64,000 nt of DNA from NCBI RefSeq assembly GCF_003265345.1, contig NZ_QFWW01000030.1, positions 434,001 to 498,000 on the forward strand, read 5' to 3'. The notes under the pieces are model-generated. The model was not told the DNA's origin, did not search any database, and saw nothing but the letters and a program-made list of their open reading frames with translations. The translations under genes and the position numbers were made by a program. Below are positions 45,648-52,692 of this stretch, one piece after another. The stretch is from Lentzea terrae. GTDB lineage: Bacteria > Actinomycetota > Actinomycetes > Mycobacteriales > Pseudonocardiaceae. Positions within the stretch are counted from its first letter, which is position 1; every line of letters starts with the position of its first letter.

Positions 45648-46208
45648 TCAGCGCTGCAACAGCACCTCGACGAGTCGCCACACGTCCGTGGACGGGTTAC
45701 CCGGCCCCAACTCCTTGGCGCGCTTGATCGCCGCCTCGACTCCGTCGTCGAACGTCGCGTAGTCGACCTTCGTCTTGTCGTAGCCGGGAACGTGCTTGGT
45801 CAACAGCTTGCAACAGGCCTTGCCGTTGTCCACGTGCGCGCGGTGGTCGGTGAAGTGCAGGATCAGCCAGATTTCGAAACAGGGGTTGGACACCGCGAGC
45901 TCAACACCTAGACGTTCCGCTTCGACCCGAGCAGCCTCGATGTCGAAGTCGTCCACATCGACAACACACCAGACGCTGTCGTACTCGTCTTTTGTGAAGA
46001 TGCACTTCGCATATCTCACGAGGTTCTCGGGTGAGTCCGTTTTCTGCCTCACCTTGACGCGGGCACCGCGCGCTCGGGCGAGCCCGTTGAAGTATGCGGG
46101 CTCGGTGCAACGCCCACCTGTCACGATGAGAACGTGACCGGGCCGCAGTTCGCGGGGCCGACCGCGTCGAGACTGCGTGTTCTCCCGTTTCTTGTCACGC
46201 TTCGCCAC
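45648..46208 (-). CDS. RloB-like protein (TOPRIM-type partner of RloA)
   Basis: 186 residues from GTG 46208 with GAGGT upstream, overlapping the RloA-like gene by 14 nt. The N-terminal segment HVLIVTGGRCTEPAYFNGL corresponds to the RloB motif I recall as EGxxTEPxYF, but the first acidic residue reads Gly. VWCVVDVDDFD and AVSNPCFEIWLILHF are the other conserved RloB segments. RloB proteins pair with AAA ATPases in restriction-linked and antiphage operons, probably as nucleases. The Gly substitution may affect metal binding. Confidence 0.75.
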   Translation of the reverse strand: MAKRDKKRENTQSRRGRPRELRPGHVLIVTGGRCTEPAYFNGLARARGARVKVRQKTDSPENLVRYAKCIFTKDEYDSVWCVVDVDDFDIEAARVEAERLGVELAVSNPCFEIWLILHFTDHRAHVDNGKACCKLLTKHVPGYDKTKVDYATFDDGVEAAIKRAKELGPGNPSTDVWRLVEVLLQR

Positions 46209-47478
46209 GGCCACCTCGGACGACTTCGGCGAACCTGTCCTCGAACAGTTCCGGCACAGCTCCATAGCGCCCGGCGAGATAGCGGCGTTCGAGGTTGTCT
46301 TCGTTGCGCGGTTTGAAGTCGGTCAACGGGTAGAGCGAGCTGGCGCCGCTCGCCCTCTCCTTTTCCACGAACCAGACCTCGTCGCGGGCGAGCACCTCCT
46401 CCGCGAAAGGCGCGTTCAGCAGCGTTGCGTCGTGCGTGGTGAAGATCAATTGGCCGCCGGCCGGGTTCGCGTGATCGTCGTTGAAGAGGGAGATGAGCCG
46501 CATCGTCAGCAACGGGTGCAGGCTCGCGTCGATCTCGTCGATGACCAGGCAACCGCCGTCGCGCAGGACGGCCAGGACTGACGGAAGCACGCCCATCCAG
46601 GACCGGGTGCCAGCAGATTCCTCATCGAGCCGGAAAGGCTCTGAACATCCCTGGTGGATCAGCTGTACTGCCGGCCTGACGACGAGCATCTCCGCCAGGT
46701 CCTGATTGTGAGCCGAAGGCTTGTAGAGGATCCTGTCGGATTGGCGGATGGTCGTGCCAGCACGTCCCGGAAAGACCCCGTTCACCACTTCGATGTCATC
46801 AATTCCGACATCTGCCGCACGAACGAGCGTGACCAGATCAGCGCCGAGTTCCGGCCGTCCTTGCAGGAACTCGGCGATCTCGACTTCCAGCGTTTGCTCA
46901 CCGGAGTTCTCGCGAAAACGCAGCGACCTGGCGAACCAGCGGTACACCGGCAACACCCAGGAAAACTTGAGCTGAGCAGCAAGGCTCACGAGAAGCGCGT
47001 TCGGCCGGAGCATCGTCTCCAAGAATTCCAGCACGGACTTCGAGTCGTCGAGCGTGCTCCCGAACTTGATGTCGTCACCAACGCGTTCGAACAGCACTCG
47101 TTTGCGCTTCTCCGGGTAGCTGTACAGCCACTCCTCCCGGACGCGTGCGTCATCCACCTCGACGCCGTAGGTGTACCGCACACCGTCCTGGATCAGTTCG
47201 ACCACATACGTGGACGGCTCAGCGCGCTTGCCCGCATCGAGCTTGAACGACCGACGACCGACAACTCCCGCGTCTGGCCCCCACACGGCGAACGAGTCGC
47301 GCACGGCCTCCGCCATGAACCTCAGACCGTCGAGCAGGTTCGACTTCCCGGAAGCGTTGGCACCGTAGATCGCCACGACCGGCAGAGCCTCGCGGTCCTT
47401 GGCATACGCGGGCATGAGCAACAACTCGTGCTCGTCACGGAACGAGCGATGATTCTCCAGCCGGAAGCTCCTGAGCAC
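46195..47478 (-). CDS. RloA-like AAA15/21 ATPase
   Basis: 427 residues. The start MLRSFRLENHRSF is typical of RecF/OLD-like ABC-type ATPases. Walker A is YGANASGKSNLLDG (about 40-53), Walker B is GGCLVIDEIDASLHP, and QLIFTTHDATLLN carries the switch His. The middle is family-specific. GTG 47478 is preferred because GAGG lies 8 nt upstream. With the overlapping RloB-like gene it forms a two-gene ATPase/effector cassette of the kind found in defence islands (compare OLD, PARIS and Gabija logic). Confidence 0.82.
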   Translation of the reverse strand: MLRSFRLENHRSFRDEHELLLMPAYAKDREALPVVAIYGANASGKSNLLDGLRFMAEAVRDSFAVWGPDAGVVGRRSFKLDAGKRAEPSTYVVELIQDGVRYTYGVEVDDARVREEWLYSYPEKRKRVLFERVGDDIKFGSTLDDSKSVLEFLETMLRPNALLVSLAAQLKFSWVLPVYRWFARSLRFRENSGEQTLEVEIAEFLQGRPELGADLVTLVRAADVGIDDIEVVNGVFPGRAGTTIRQSDRILYKPSAHNQDLAEMLVVRPAVQLIHQGCSEPFRLDEESAGTRSWMGVLPSVLAVLRDGGCLVIDEIDASLHPLLTMRLISLFNDDHANPAGGQLIFTTHDATLLNAPFAEEVLARDEVWFVEKERASGASSLYPLTDFKPRNEDNLERRYLAGRYGAVPELFEDRFAEVVRGGRGEA

Positions 47479-47621
47479 CCGAACCACCTCTGCCAAGGAC
47501 TCTCAAGTCATCTCGTGCAAGTAAACCGCACAGAACCACCTGTAGCTTCCTCCAGGCAAAGTTTCACGAGCAAGTACGCCGCCGAGCAGCTGGCCGGGGG
47601 GCCAGCTCATACTTGACGGTT

Positions 47622-48122
47622 GTGACCAGTGGGGTAGTCGTGCGGCGCGCCCGCACCAGCGATGTGCGCGCCATGAAGGCGTTGATCGACGGGTACGCGG
47701 GGAAGGTCCTGCTGGCCAAACCGCTGGTCACCCTCTACGAGGCCGTCCAGGAGTTCTGGGTGGCCGAGGAGAACGGCGAGCTGCTCGGCTGCGGTGCCCT
47801 GCACGTGATGTGGGAGGACCTGGCGGAGATCCGCAGTGTCGCCGTGTCGCAGCTCGCACTCGGCCGGGGGGTCGGGCACCGGATCGTGGCGCAGCTGGTC
47901 GCCGTGGCCAAGGAGCTGCAGCTCAAGCGGATCTTCGTGCTGACGTTCGAGACCCGGTTCTTCGGCAAGCACGGGTTCGTGGAGATCGAGGGCACGCCGG
48001 TGAGTCCCGAGGTCTACGAGGAGATCATGCGCAGTGTCGACGAGGGTGTCGCCGAGTTCCTCGACCTCAGCTACGTGAAGCCGAACACGCTCGGCAACAG
48101 CCGGATGCTCCTGGAGTTGTAA
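47622..48122 (+). CDS. argA: amino-acid N-acetyltransferase (N-acetylglutamate synthase, ArgA-type)
   Basis: 166 residues of GNAT fold. VVVRRARTSDVRAMKALID, the acetyl-CoA pyrophosphate loop (LGRGVGHRIVAQLV, Q/RxxGxG/A type) and the C-terminal FETRFFGKHGFVEI match short actinobacterial ArgA (mycobacterial Rv2747). It acetylates glutamate or glutamine for arginine synthesis. GTG 47622 is chosen; TTG 47613 is also in frame. It lies between ftsK and the rimO-pgsA operon as in mycobacteria, apart from inserted genes on both sides. Confidence 0.9.
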   Translation: MTSGVVVRRARTSDVRAMKALIDGYAGKVLLAKPLVTLYEAVQEFWVAEENGELLGCGALHVMWEDLAEIRSVAVSQLALGRGVGHRIVAQLVAVAKELQLKRIFVLTFETRFFGKHGFVEIEGTPVSPEVYEEIMRSVDEGVAEFLDLSYVKPNTLGNSRMLLEL

Positions 48123-48147
48123 CTCTTCGAGTAATTACTCGAAGAGT
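48122..48147. promoter_or_regulatory. 26-bp perfect palindrome, probable operator
   Basis: The half-site ACTCTTCGAGTAA (48122-48134) is followed directly by its exact reverse complement (48135-48147), with no spacer. It starts on the last base of the argA stop and ends just before TTGACT (48149-48154), a candidate -35, and 38 nt before the MerR-type regulator start. Perfect symmetry and position suggest the binding site of that regulator, although it could also act as a short argA terminator. Confidence 0.65.
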
Positions 48148-48184
48148 CTTGACTCAACTAACGCGGGCACGCCAGGATCTGGGC

Positions 48185-49036
48185 GTGCCCGAATCGCTCA
48201 CCGTCGACGAGCTCGCTGCCCGGATCGGCCTGCCCAGCAGCACCATTCGCATGTACCAGACGAAGGGTGTGCTGCACGCGCCGAGACGGCAGGGGCGCGT
48301 GGCGTACTACGACGCCTCGCACGTCGAGCGGTTGACGTTGGTGCAGCGGTTGCAGCAGCGGGGGTTCTCGCTGCCCGCGATCGCGGAGCTGATCCAGGCG
48401 CGGGAAAAGGGCGAGTCGGTCGCCGCGGTGCTCGGCATGGGCGAGACCGAGGGGCCCGACGACTGGGTTCGGATCAAGGTGCGCGACATCAAGCACCTGA
48501 TTCCGATGGGAGATGTCCAACCGCGACTCCTCCTCCGGGCTATGCGGTTGGGCTTGGTGCGGTGGAAGTACGGCTGGCCGCACGCGCGTCGCTGGGCACT
48601 CGAAGCGGGCGGCAGGCTTGCCGGCCTCAGGGTGCCCAGCGATGACGTCATGGACAGCTTCACGCGCCTGCGCACGGCCACCGATGCGATCGCGAGCGAC
48701 TTCGTGCGGTTGTTCGAGCAGCAGTTCTGGCCGGAGCTCGCGCGCAAGGCGGGCGACGACAACCAGCTCGAGAACGTGCGGGCGCTGCTGGTCGAGCTGA
48801 CCTACACGGCGGAGACCGCGGTGGTGGGGACGCTGCGCGAGTCGATCAGGGACGCCGCCGAGGAGTTCGCGGAACGGCACGGGCTGCTGCCCAGCGACGA
48901 CTTCCAGCCCGCGTGGGCCGAGCAGCCGTTGCCGCCGATCGCCGAGAACATCGTGGATCCGGCCGGTGACCTGCCGAGCGAGCAGGAGATCGAGCGGTTC
49001 CTGGCGAGGGGGGACGAGGATGAGTCTGGTCGCTGA
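48185..49036 (+). CDS. MerR-type regulator of TOMM operon
   Basis: 283 residues from GTG 48185; TTG 48149 is in frame but would overlap the candidate -35. A MerR winged helix (LTVDELAARIGLPSSTIRMY, QTKGVLHAPRRQGR, VAYYDASHVERLTLVQRLQQ) covers about residues 5-75. The remaining 200 residues are helical with no known ligand motif or metal-binding Cys. It opens a five-gene unit, overlapping the next gene by 17 nt, and probably controls it through the upstream palindrome. Confidence 0.85.
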   Translation: MPESLTVDELAARIGLPSSTIRMYQTKGVLHAPRRQGRVAYYDASHVERLTLVQRLQQRGFSLPAIAELIQAREKGESVAAVLGMGETEGPDDWVRIKVRDIKHLIPMGDVQPRLLLRAMRLGLVRWKYGWPHARRWALEAGGRLAGLRVPSDDVMDSFTRLRTATDAIASDFVRLFEQQFWPELARKAGDDNQLENVRALLVELTYTAETAVVGTLRESIRDAAEEFAERHGLLPSDDFQPAWAEQPLPPIAENIVDPAGDLPSEQEIERFLARGDEDESGR

Positions 49037-49811
49037 TCCCGCGTGGCATGCGCAGATAAGAGATGAAGGCCTGGTCGTGTACGCGGGAGCTGATCTCGCG
49101 TACCTGATTCCCGACCTGCCCAGGGCGGTGGCCGTGGCGCTGGCGGGACTGTTCGAGCCAGTTTTGAGGGGAGTGGCTCGAACGGTCGACGAGAGCCGGT
49201 TGGGGGAACCGGTTCGCCGGCACGTGGCCCAGCTGAGGACCCTGGGCGCTCTCCGCCCGGCCGGGTTGCCGAAAACCGACGAACCGAAGCCGATGGGGGT
49301 CGGCACGAGGTTCGTCGGCGAGGCACCCGCCGGGCTGGCAGAGCTGTTGCCGCACAACGACGATCCGGACCTGCTGCTCGTCGTGCGGACGACCGGCACG
49401 CTCCTCGACCTGGTCGAGGTGGCACGGGAGACCGAGATCCCGCACCTGTTGCTGGACCTCGCGTACCACCACACCGCCGCGATCGGGCCCTTCGTGGTGC
49501 CCGGTGCCGGCGCGTGCCTCGCGTGCCTCGCGGTGCGGGCGGGGCGGCGGTGGGGGGATCCGCCGCCTCCCCCGCATCCGGGGGCGATGTCCCACGACTT
49601 CCCTCTTGCCCTTGCGCTGCAAGCAATCCAGAACATCCGCGGCGGATCGCTGGCACTGCTCGACGCGGTCGTGACCGTCAACCTCGACGAGTTCACCACG
49701 ACCCGCGAGACCGTGCTGCCCGCCGCCGGCTGCGAGATCTGCCCCGCGCTTCCAGTCGGGCGCGTGTCCTTGCCTTGGGGGAACCATGACGACGGCAGTT
49801 CGGTTACCTGA
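49020..49811 (+). CDS. E1-like cyclodehydratase partner (TOMM C protein)
   Basis: 263 residues. An N-terminal winged-helix-like region (about 1-90, peptide-clamp type) is followed by a degenerate Rossmann/ThiF-like domain and a four-Cys zinc site: CLAC (Cys166, Cys169) and CEIC (Cys238, Cys241). The spacing and the GAGACLACLAVRAGRRW context match the ocin-ThiF/cyclodehydratase proteins that bind the precursor leader and activate YcaO. The ATG lies inside the MerR-type gene with a purine-rich site upstream, and the 3' end overlaps the poly-Cys gene by 26 nt. Confidence 0.82.
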   Translation: MSLVADPAWHAQIRDEGLVVYAGADLAYLIPDLPRAVAVALAGLFEPVLRGVARTVDESRLGEPVRRHVAQLRTLGALRPAGLPKTDEPKPMGVGTRFVGEAPAGLAELLPHNDDPDLLLVVRTTGTLLDLVEVARETEIPHLLLDLAYHHTAAIGPFVVPGAGACLACLAVRAGRRWGDPPPPPHPGAMSHDFPLALALQAIQNIRGGSLALLDAVVTVNLDEFTTTRETVLPAAGCEICPALPVGRVSLPWGNHDDGSSVT

Positions 49812-50316
49812 CCAGTTCTCACCCGGTGCGGCCGCCGCGAACGCCGCGACGCCCACGTGTTGCTGTTGTTGTTGCTGTTGCGCGGTTTCCTCGGTCGGCG
49901 CGGCCGTGCACATCCCGGCAGCGCTGTACGAGGACACCAAAGAGCTCGAACGCCCGCGCAGCCTGCTCATCCTGCCCGCCGCGCTCTTCCCGCTGCTCGT
50001 CCTCGTGTCGCCGTTCCTCACCGGAGGCGACATCTTCGAGCTGCACTGGACCTGGTGGCTCGGCGGCTTCCTGGTGGCCCTGCTGTGGGCGATCGCCGCC
50101 GACGCCATCGCGAAGTCGCCGACGCCGTGGAAGAGCGCGTTGCGGTTGTTCGGCTGGGGCGCGCTGTGGTGCCTCGAACCCCTTGGCGTGCTCTTCCTGC
50201 TGGGGCCGCTGGCTGCCGCGCACGAGATCACCGCGATCGTCGTCGGGGTGCTCTACCTCGTCGGGGCACTGGCGTTCGGCTTCGCGATCTTCCGCCACTA
50301 CCGGAGGAAGCGGTGA
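49786..50316 (+). CDS. poly-cysteine membrane protein, candidate TOMM substrate
   Basis: 176 residues. A 24-residue hydrophilic N terminus (MTTAVRLPDQFSPGAAAANA, then ATPT) leads to eight consecutive cysteines (Cys25-Cys32), then AVSSVGAAVHIP, and four transmembrane helices (about 60-80, 87-108, 118-140 and 146-168) with a basic end, HYRRKR. The Cys run resembles the core of streptolysin S-like precursors. The gene lies between the E1-like partner and YcaO, overlapping both. The TOMM enzymes most likely convert these cysteines to thiazolines or thiazoles on a membrane-anchored protein. Cys codons mix TGT and TGC. Confidence 0.7.
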   Translation: MTTAVRLPDQFSPGAAAANAATPTCCCCCCCCAVSSVGAAVHIPAALYEDTKELERPRSLLILPAALFPLLVLVSPFLTGGDIFELHWTWWLGGFLVALLWAIAADAIAKSPTPWKSALRLFGWGALWCLEPLGVLFLLGPLAAAHEITAIVVGVLYLVGALAFGFAIFRHYRRKR

Positions 50317-51467
50317 AGACCGTCGCGGAGGCGCTGATCGAGCGCGCGGTCGGGTGGCGGCAGGGTGTCGTGTCGCAGCTGCAGCCCGTGCCGCACAGTC
50401 TGTCCGATGTGGACATCGAGGGTTGGGCCGCGGTGCCCGAGCCGTTCGCCACCGGTGGCACGTCCGGCGGCACGACGAGGGTTGCGGCCGTTGCCGAGGC
50501 TCTGGAACGGCATGCCGCCGCGCGGTCACCGTTGGAGATCGTGACGGACGGGGAGTGCTGGCCGTTGGAGCACTTCAGCCTGCACACCGTGGAGCAACGC
50601 GTGCGGGGCGACTACCGCTACCGCAAGGGCTACGTCGACACCCCGTACACGCGGGCGTGGACGTTGCCGGACAACGCGCCGATCCGCGTTCCTGCCGGTC
50701 TTGTCGGCCTGGACGCGTCGTACGGACTGCCCACGACGTCTTCAGGCCTGGCGGCCGGGCCGTCGACCACGAGCGCGTTGCTGCGGGCCACGCAGGAACT
50801 GGTCGAGCGCGACGCGCTCACCACAACGTGGCTGCATTCCATTGCCCCCCAACGGTTCTCCGCCGACCTGCCGCACGGCGCGCAGGCGTTCGACCTCACG
50901 CCCGACTACAGCCCGCACCCGGTGATCGCCGTCGCCGGATCGCTGCCGATCGCCGGCAAACCGCGGCCGACGCTCGGGCTCGCGTGCCGGGCGACGGTGG
51001 CGGAGGCGCTGCAGAAGGCCTACGAGGAGTGGGTGCAGGGCACGGTGTTCATCGAGGTGTGGTTGGCACGCAACGGTTCTGAGCCCGTCTCAGAGGTCAC
51101 CGACTTCGACAAGCACGCCGTCTACTACGCCACACACCCAGACGAGTGGGACGCGCTGCCGTGGTGGAACGGCATCGAGACGGACCCACCACCGGACGCG
51201 GAATCCCGTGGTGTCGCGGCCGAACTCACCGAACTGGTGCACGCACTGGACGGGCGCGGCATCCGGCTCGCGTACCGGGAGCTGACGACGCCGGAGCTGT
51301 CGGCGGTAGGGCTGCACTGCGTCCGCGTCCTCTCCCCCGACCTCACGCCGCTGCACTCCGACCACCGCTGGCCGCACCTCGGCGGCCGCGCTCGTGAGCT
51401 GTCGTGGCGCTACCCGCACGCCTCGCCGGGCGTGTTCCCCAATCCCGCACCGCATCCGCTGGGGTGA
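50313..51467 (+). CDS. YcaO-domain cyclodehydratase (TOMM D protein)
   Basis: 384 residues. GTG 50313 overlaps the upstream stop (GTGA). The ATP/Mg-binding motifs of YcaO appear as TTRVAAVAEALERHAA and LLRATQELVERDALTTTW, with paired Glu residues in each. The C terminus NPAPHPLG resembles the Pro-rich PxPxP-type tail of azoline-forming YcaO proteins, where it lines the active site. It uses ATP to cyclise Cys, Ser or Thr side chains onto the backbone. Confidence 0.92.
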   Translation: MKTVAEALIERAVGWRQGVVSQLQPVPHSLSDVDIEGWAAVPEPFATGGTSGGTTRVAAVAEALERHAAARSPLEIVTDGECWPLEHFSLHTVEQRVRGDYRYRKGYVDTPYTRAWTLPDNAPIRVPAGLVGLDASYGLPTTSSGLAAGPSTTSALLRATQELVERDALTTTWLHSIAPQRFSADLPHGAQAFDLTPDYSPHPVIAVAGSLPIAGKPRPTLGLACRATVAEALQKAYEEWVQGTVFIEVWLARNGSEPVSEVTDFDKHAVYYATHPDEWDALPWWNGIETDPPPDAESRGVAAELTELVHALDGRGIRLAYRELTTPELSAVGLHCVRVLSPDLTPLHSDHRWPHLGGRARELSWRYPHASPGVFPNPAPHPLG

Positions 51468-51471
51468 CCGC

Positions 51472-52125
51472 GTGTTCGACGACTTCTGGGCCGCCAGCCG
51501 GTTCTCGCCCCTGCACCAGCTCCGCCTCGGCGAGCGGCTGCGCGACTTCCGGCCGCAGCCGCCGTTGCTCGACCCACTGGAGCTGCCGTCCGCACCCCGG
51601 CCCCTGCCGCGCCCGAAAGACCGGCTGCAGAAGCTGTTCCAGGCCCGCAAGAGCACGCGGGAGTTCGCGGCCAAGCCGTTGACGGACAAGCAACTCGGCG
51701 CCGTCCTGGGCGCGCTGGGAGACAACAGCTATCCGTCAGCGGGCGGGCTGCATCCGTTGCGCTGCTACGCGTTCGTCAACGACCGCGCGGTCCGGTACGA
51801 CATCGCCCGGCACGCCTTGCAGGACATCGGCCCAGCGCCGTCGAACCTCGCGGAGATACTCGGCACGCCGGACGTGCCACCGCTCGCGATCGTGCTGGTG
51901 CTGAAGGACAACGAGTCGTTCGAGAAGTACGGCGAACGTGCGGGCAGGTTCGGCTTGATCGAAGTGGGCGCCGCAGCCCAGAGCATCTGCCTCCGTTTGG
52001 CGCAGCAGAACCTCGGCGGCTATCTGCTCGGCGGAGTAGCGGACAACGAGATGCTTCACTCTTTGGGGCTACCGCGCGAACTTCGCGTGGCCACTGCGAT
52101 CGCGTGCGGTCACAAGATCACCTGA
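51472..52125 (+). CDS. SagB-type FMN dehydrogenase (TOMM B protein)
   Basis: 217 residues of nitroreductase fold. ARKSTREFAAKPLTD, NSYPSAGGLHPLRCYAFVN (FMN site) and EVGAAAQSICLRLAQQNLGG match SagB/McbC oxidases, which oxidise azolines to azoles. GTG 51472 lies 4 nt after the ycaO stop. It is the last gene of the five-gene unit. Its presence implies fully aromatic thiazoles as the product. Confidence 0.9.
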   Translation: MFDDFWAASRFSPLHQLRLGERLRDFRPQPPLLDPLELPSAPRPLPRPKDRLQKLFQARKSTREFAAKPLTDKQLGAVLGALGDNSYPSAGGLHPLRCYAFVNDRAVRYDIARHALQDIGPAPSNLAEILGTPDVPPLAIVLVLKDNESFEKYGERAGRFGLIEVGAAAQSICLRLAQQNLGGYLLGGVADNEMLHSLGLPRELRVATAIACGHKIT

Positions 52126-52208
52126 CGTTCATCAGATCGTGTCTACCGGGCAGTATCGATCACCCGCTACAACTGGCGAGACCCTGCTCACACACCGAGG
52201 AGCTCGCC

Positions 52209-52676
52209 ATGTCGAAGACCCTGCGCTCGGCATTCGTGGGTGCCACCGCATCCCTGGCCCTGATCTTCACAGGTGCCCCGGCCCAGGCCGTGGACGTCGT
52301 CGCGGTGACCGACGACTACGTCTTCACGAAGACCCTGGCCCAGTTCACAACAATCCGCGCTCAACAGCCCTACGCGGGCCAGCTGGACTGGTCGTCGGAC
52401 GGCTGCTCGTACTCGCCGGACAACCCCTTCGGGTTCAAGTTCCTGCCGGCCTGCCACCGGCACGACTTCGGCTACCGCAACTACAAGCGGCAGTCCCGGT
52501 TCACCGAGACCACGCGCCTGAGCATCGACAACCGCTTCAAGACCGACATGTACAACCAGTGCAGCGGCAACTGGGCGTGCAAGCGCACCGCCGACCTGTA
52601 CTACAAGGCCGTGCGCGAGTTCGGCGGCAGCGCCAGCTCCACGGCGACGAGCATCCAGCAGGCCGGCCTGAAGTAA
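52209..52676 (+). CDS. secreted prokaryotic phospholipase A2
   Basis: 155 residues. A signal peptide (RSAFVGATASLALIFTGAPAQA) precedes a small helical domain with the Ca-loop and active-site motif DGCSYSPDNPFGFKFLPACH followed by RHDFGYRN (catalytic His-Asp pair), and paired Cys (CSGNWAC). This is the phospholipase A2 type known from Streptomyces violaceoruber. ATG 52209 has GAGGAG 6 nt upstream. It may be part of the TOMM island but has its own start signals 83 nt after the SagB-like gene. Confidence 0.92.
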   Translation: MSKTLRSAFVGATASLALIFTGAPAQAVDVVAVTDDYVFTKTLAQFTTIRAQQPYAGQLDWSSDGCSYSPDNPFGFKFLPACHRHDFGYRNYKRQSRFTETTRLSIDNRFKTDMYNQCSGNWACKRTADLYYKAVREFGGSASSTATSIQQAGLK

Positions 52677-52692
52677 GACCTTGAAGTAGAAC

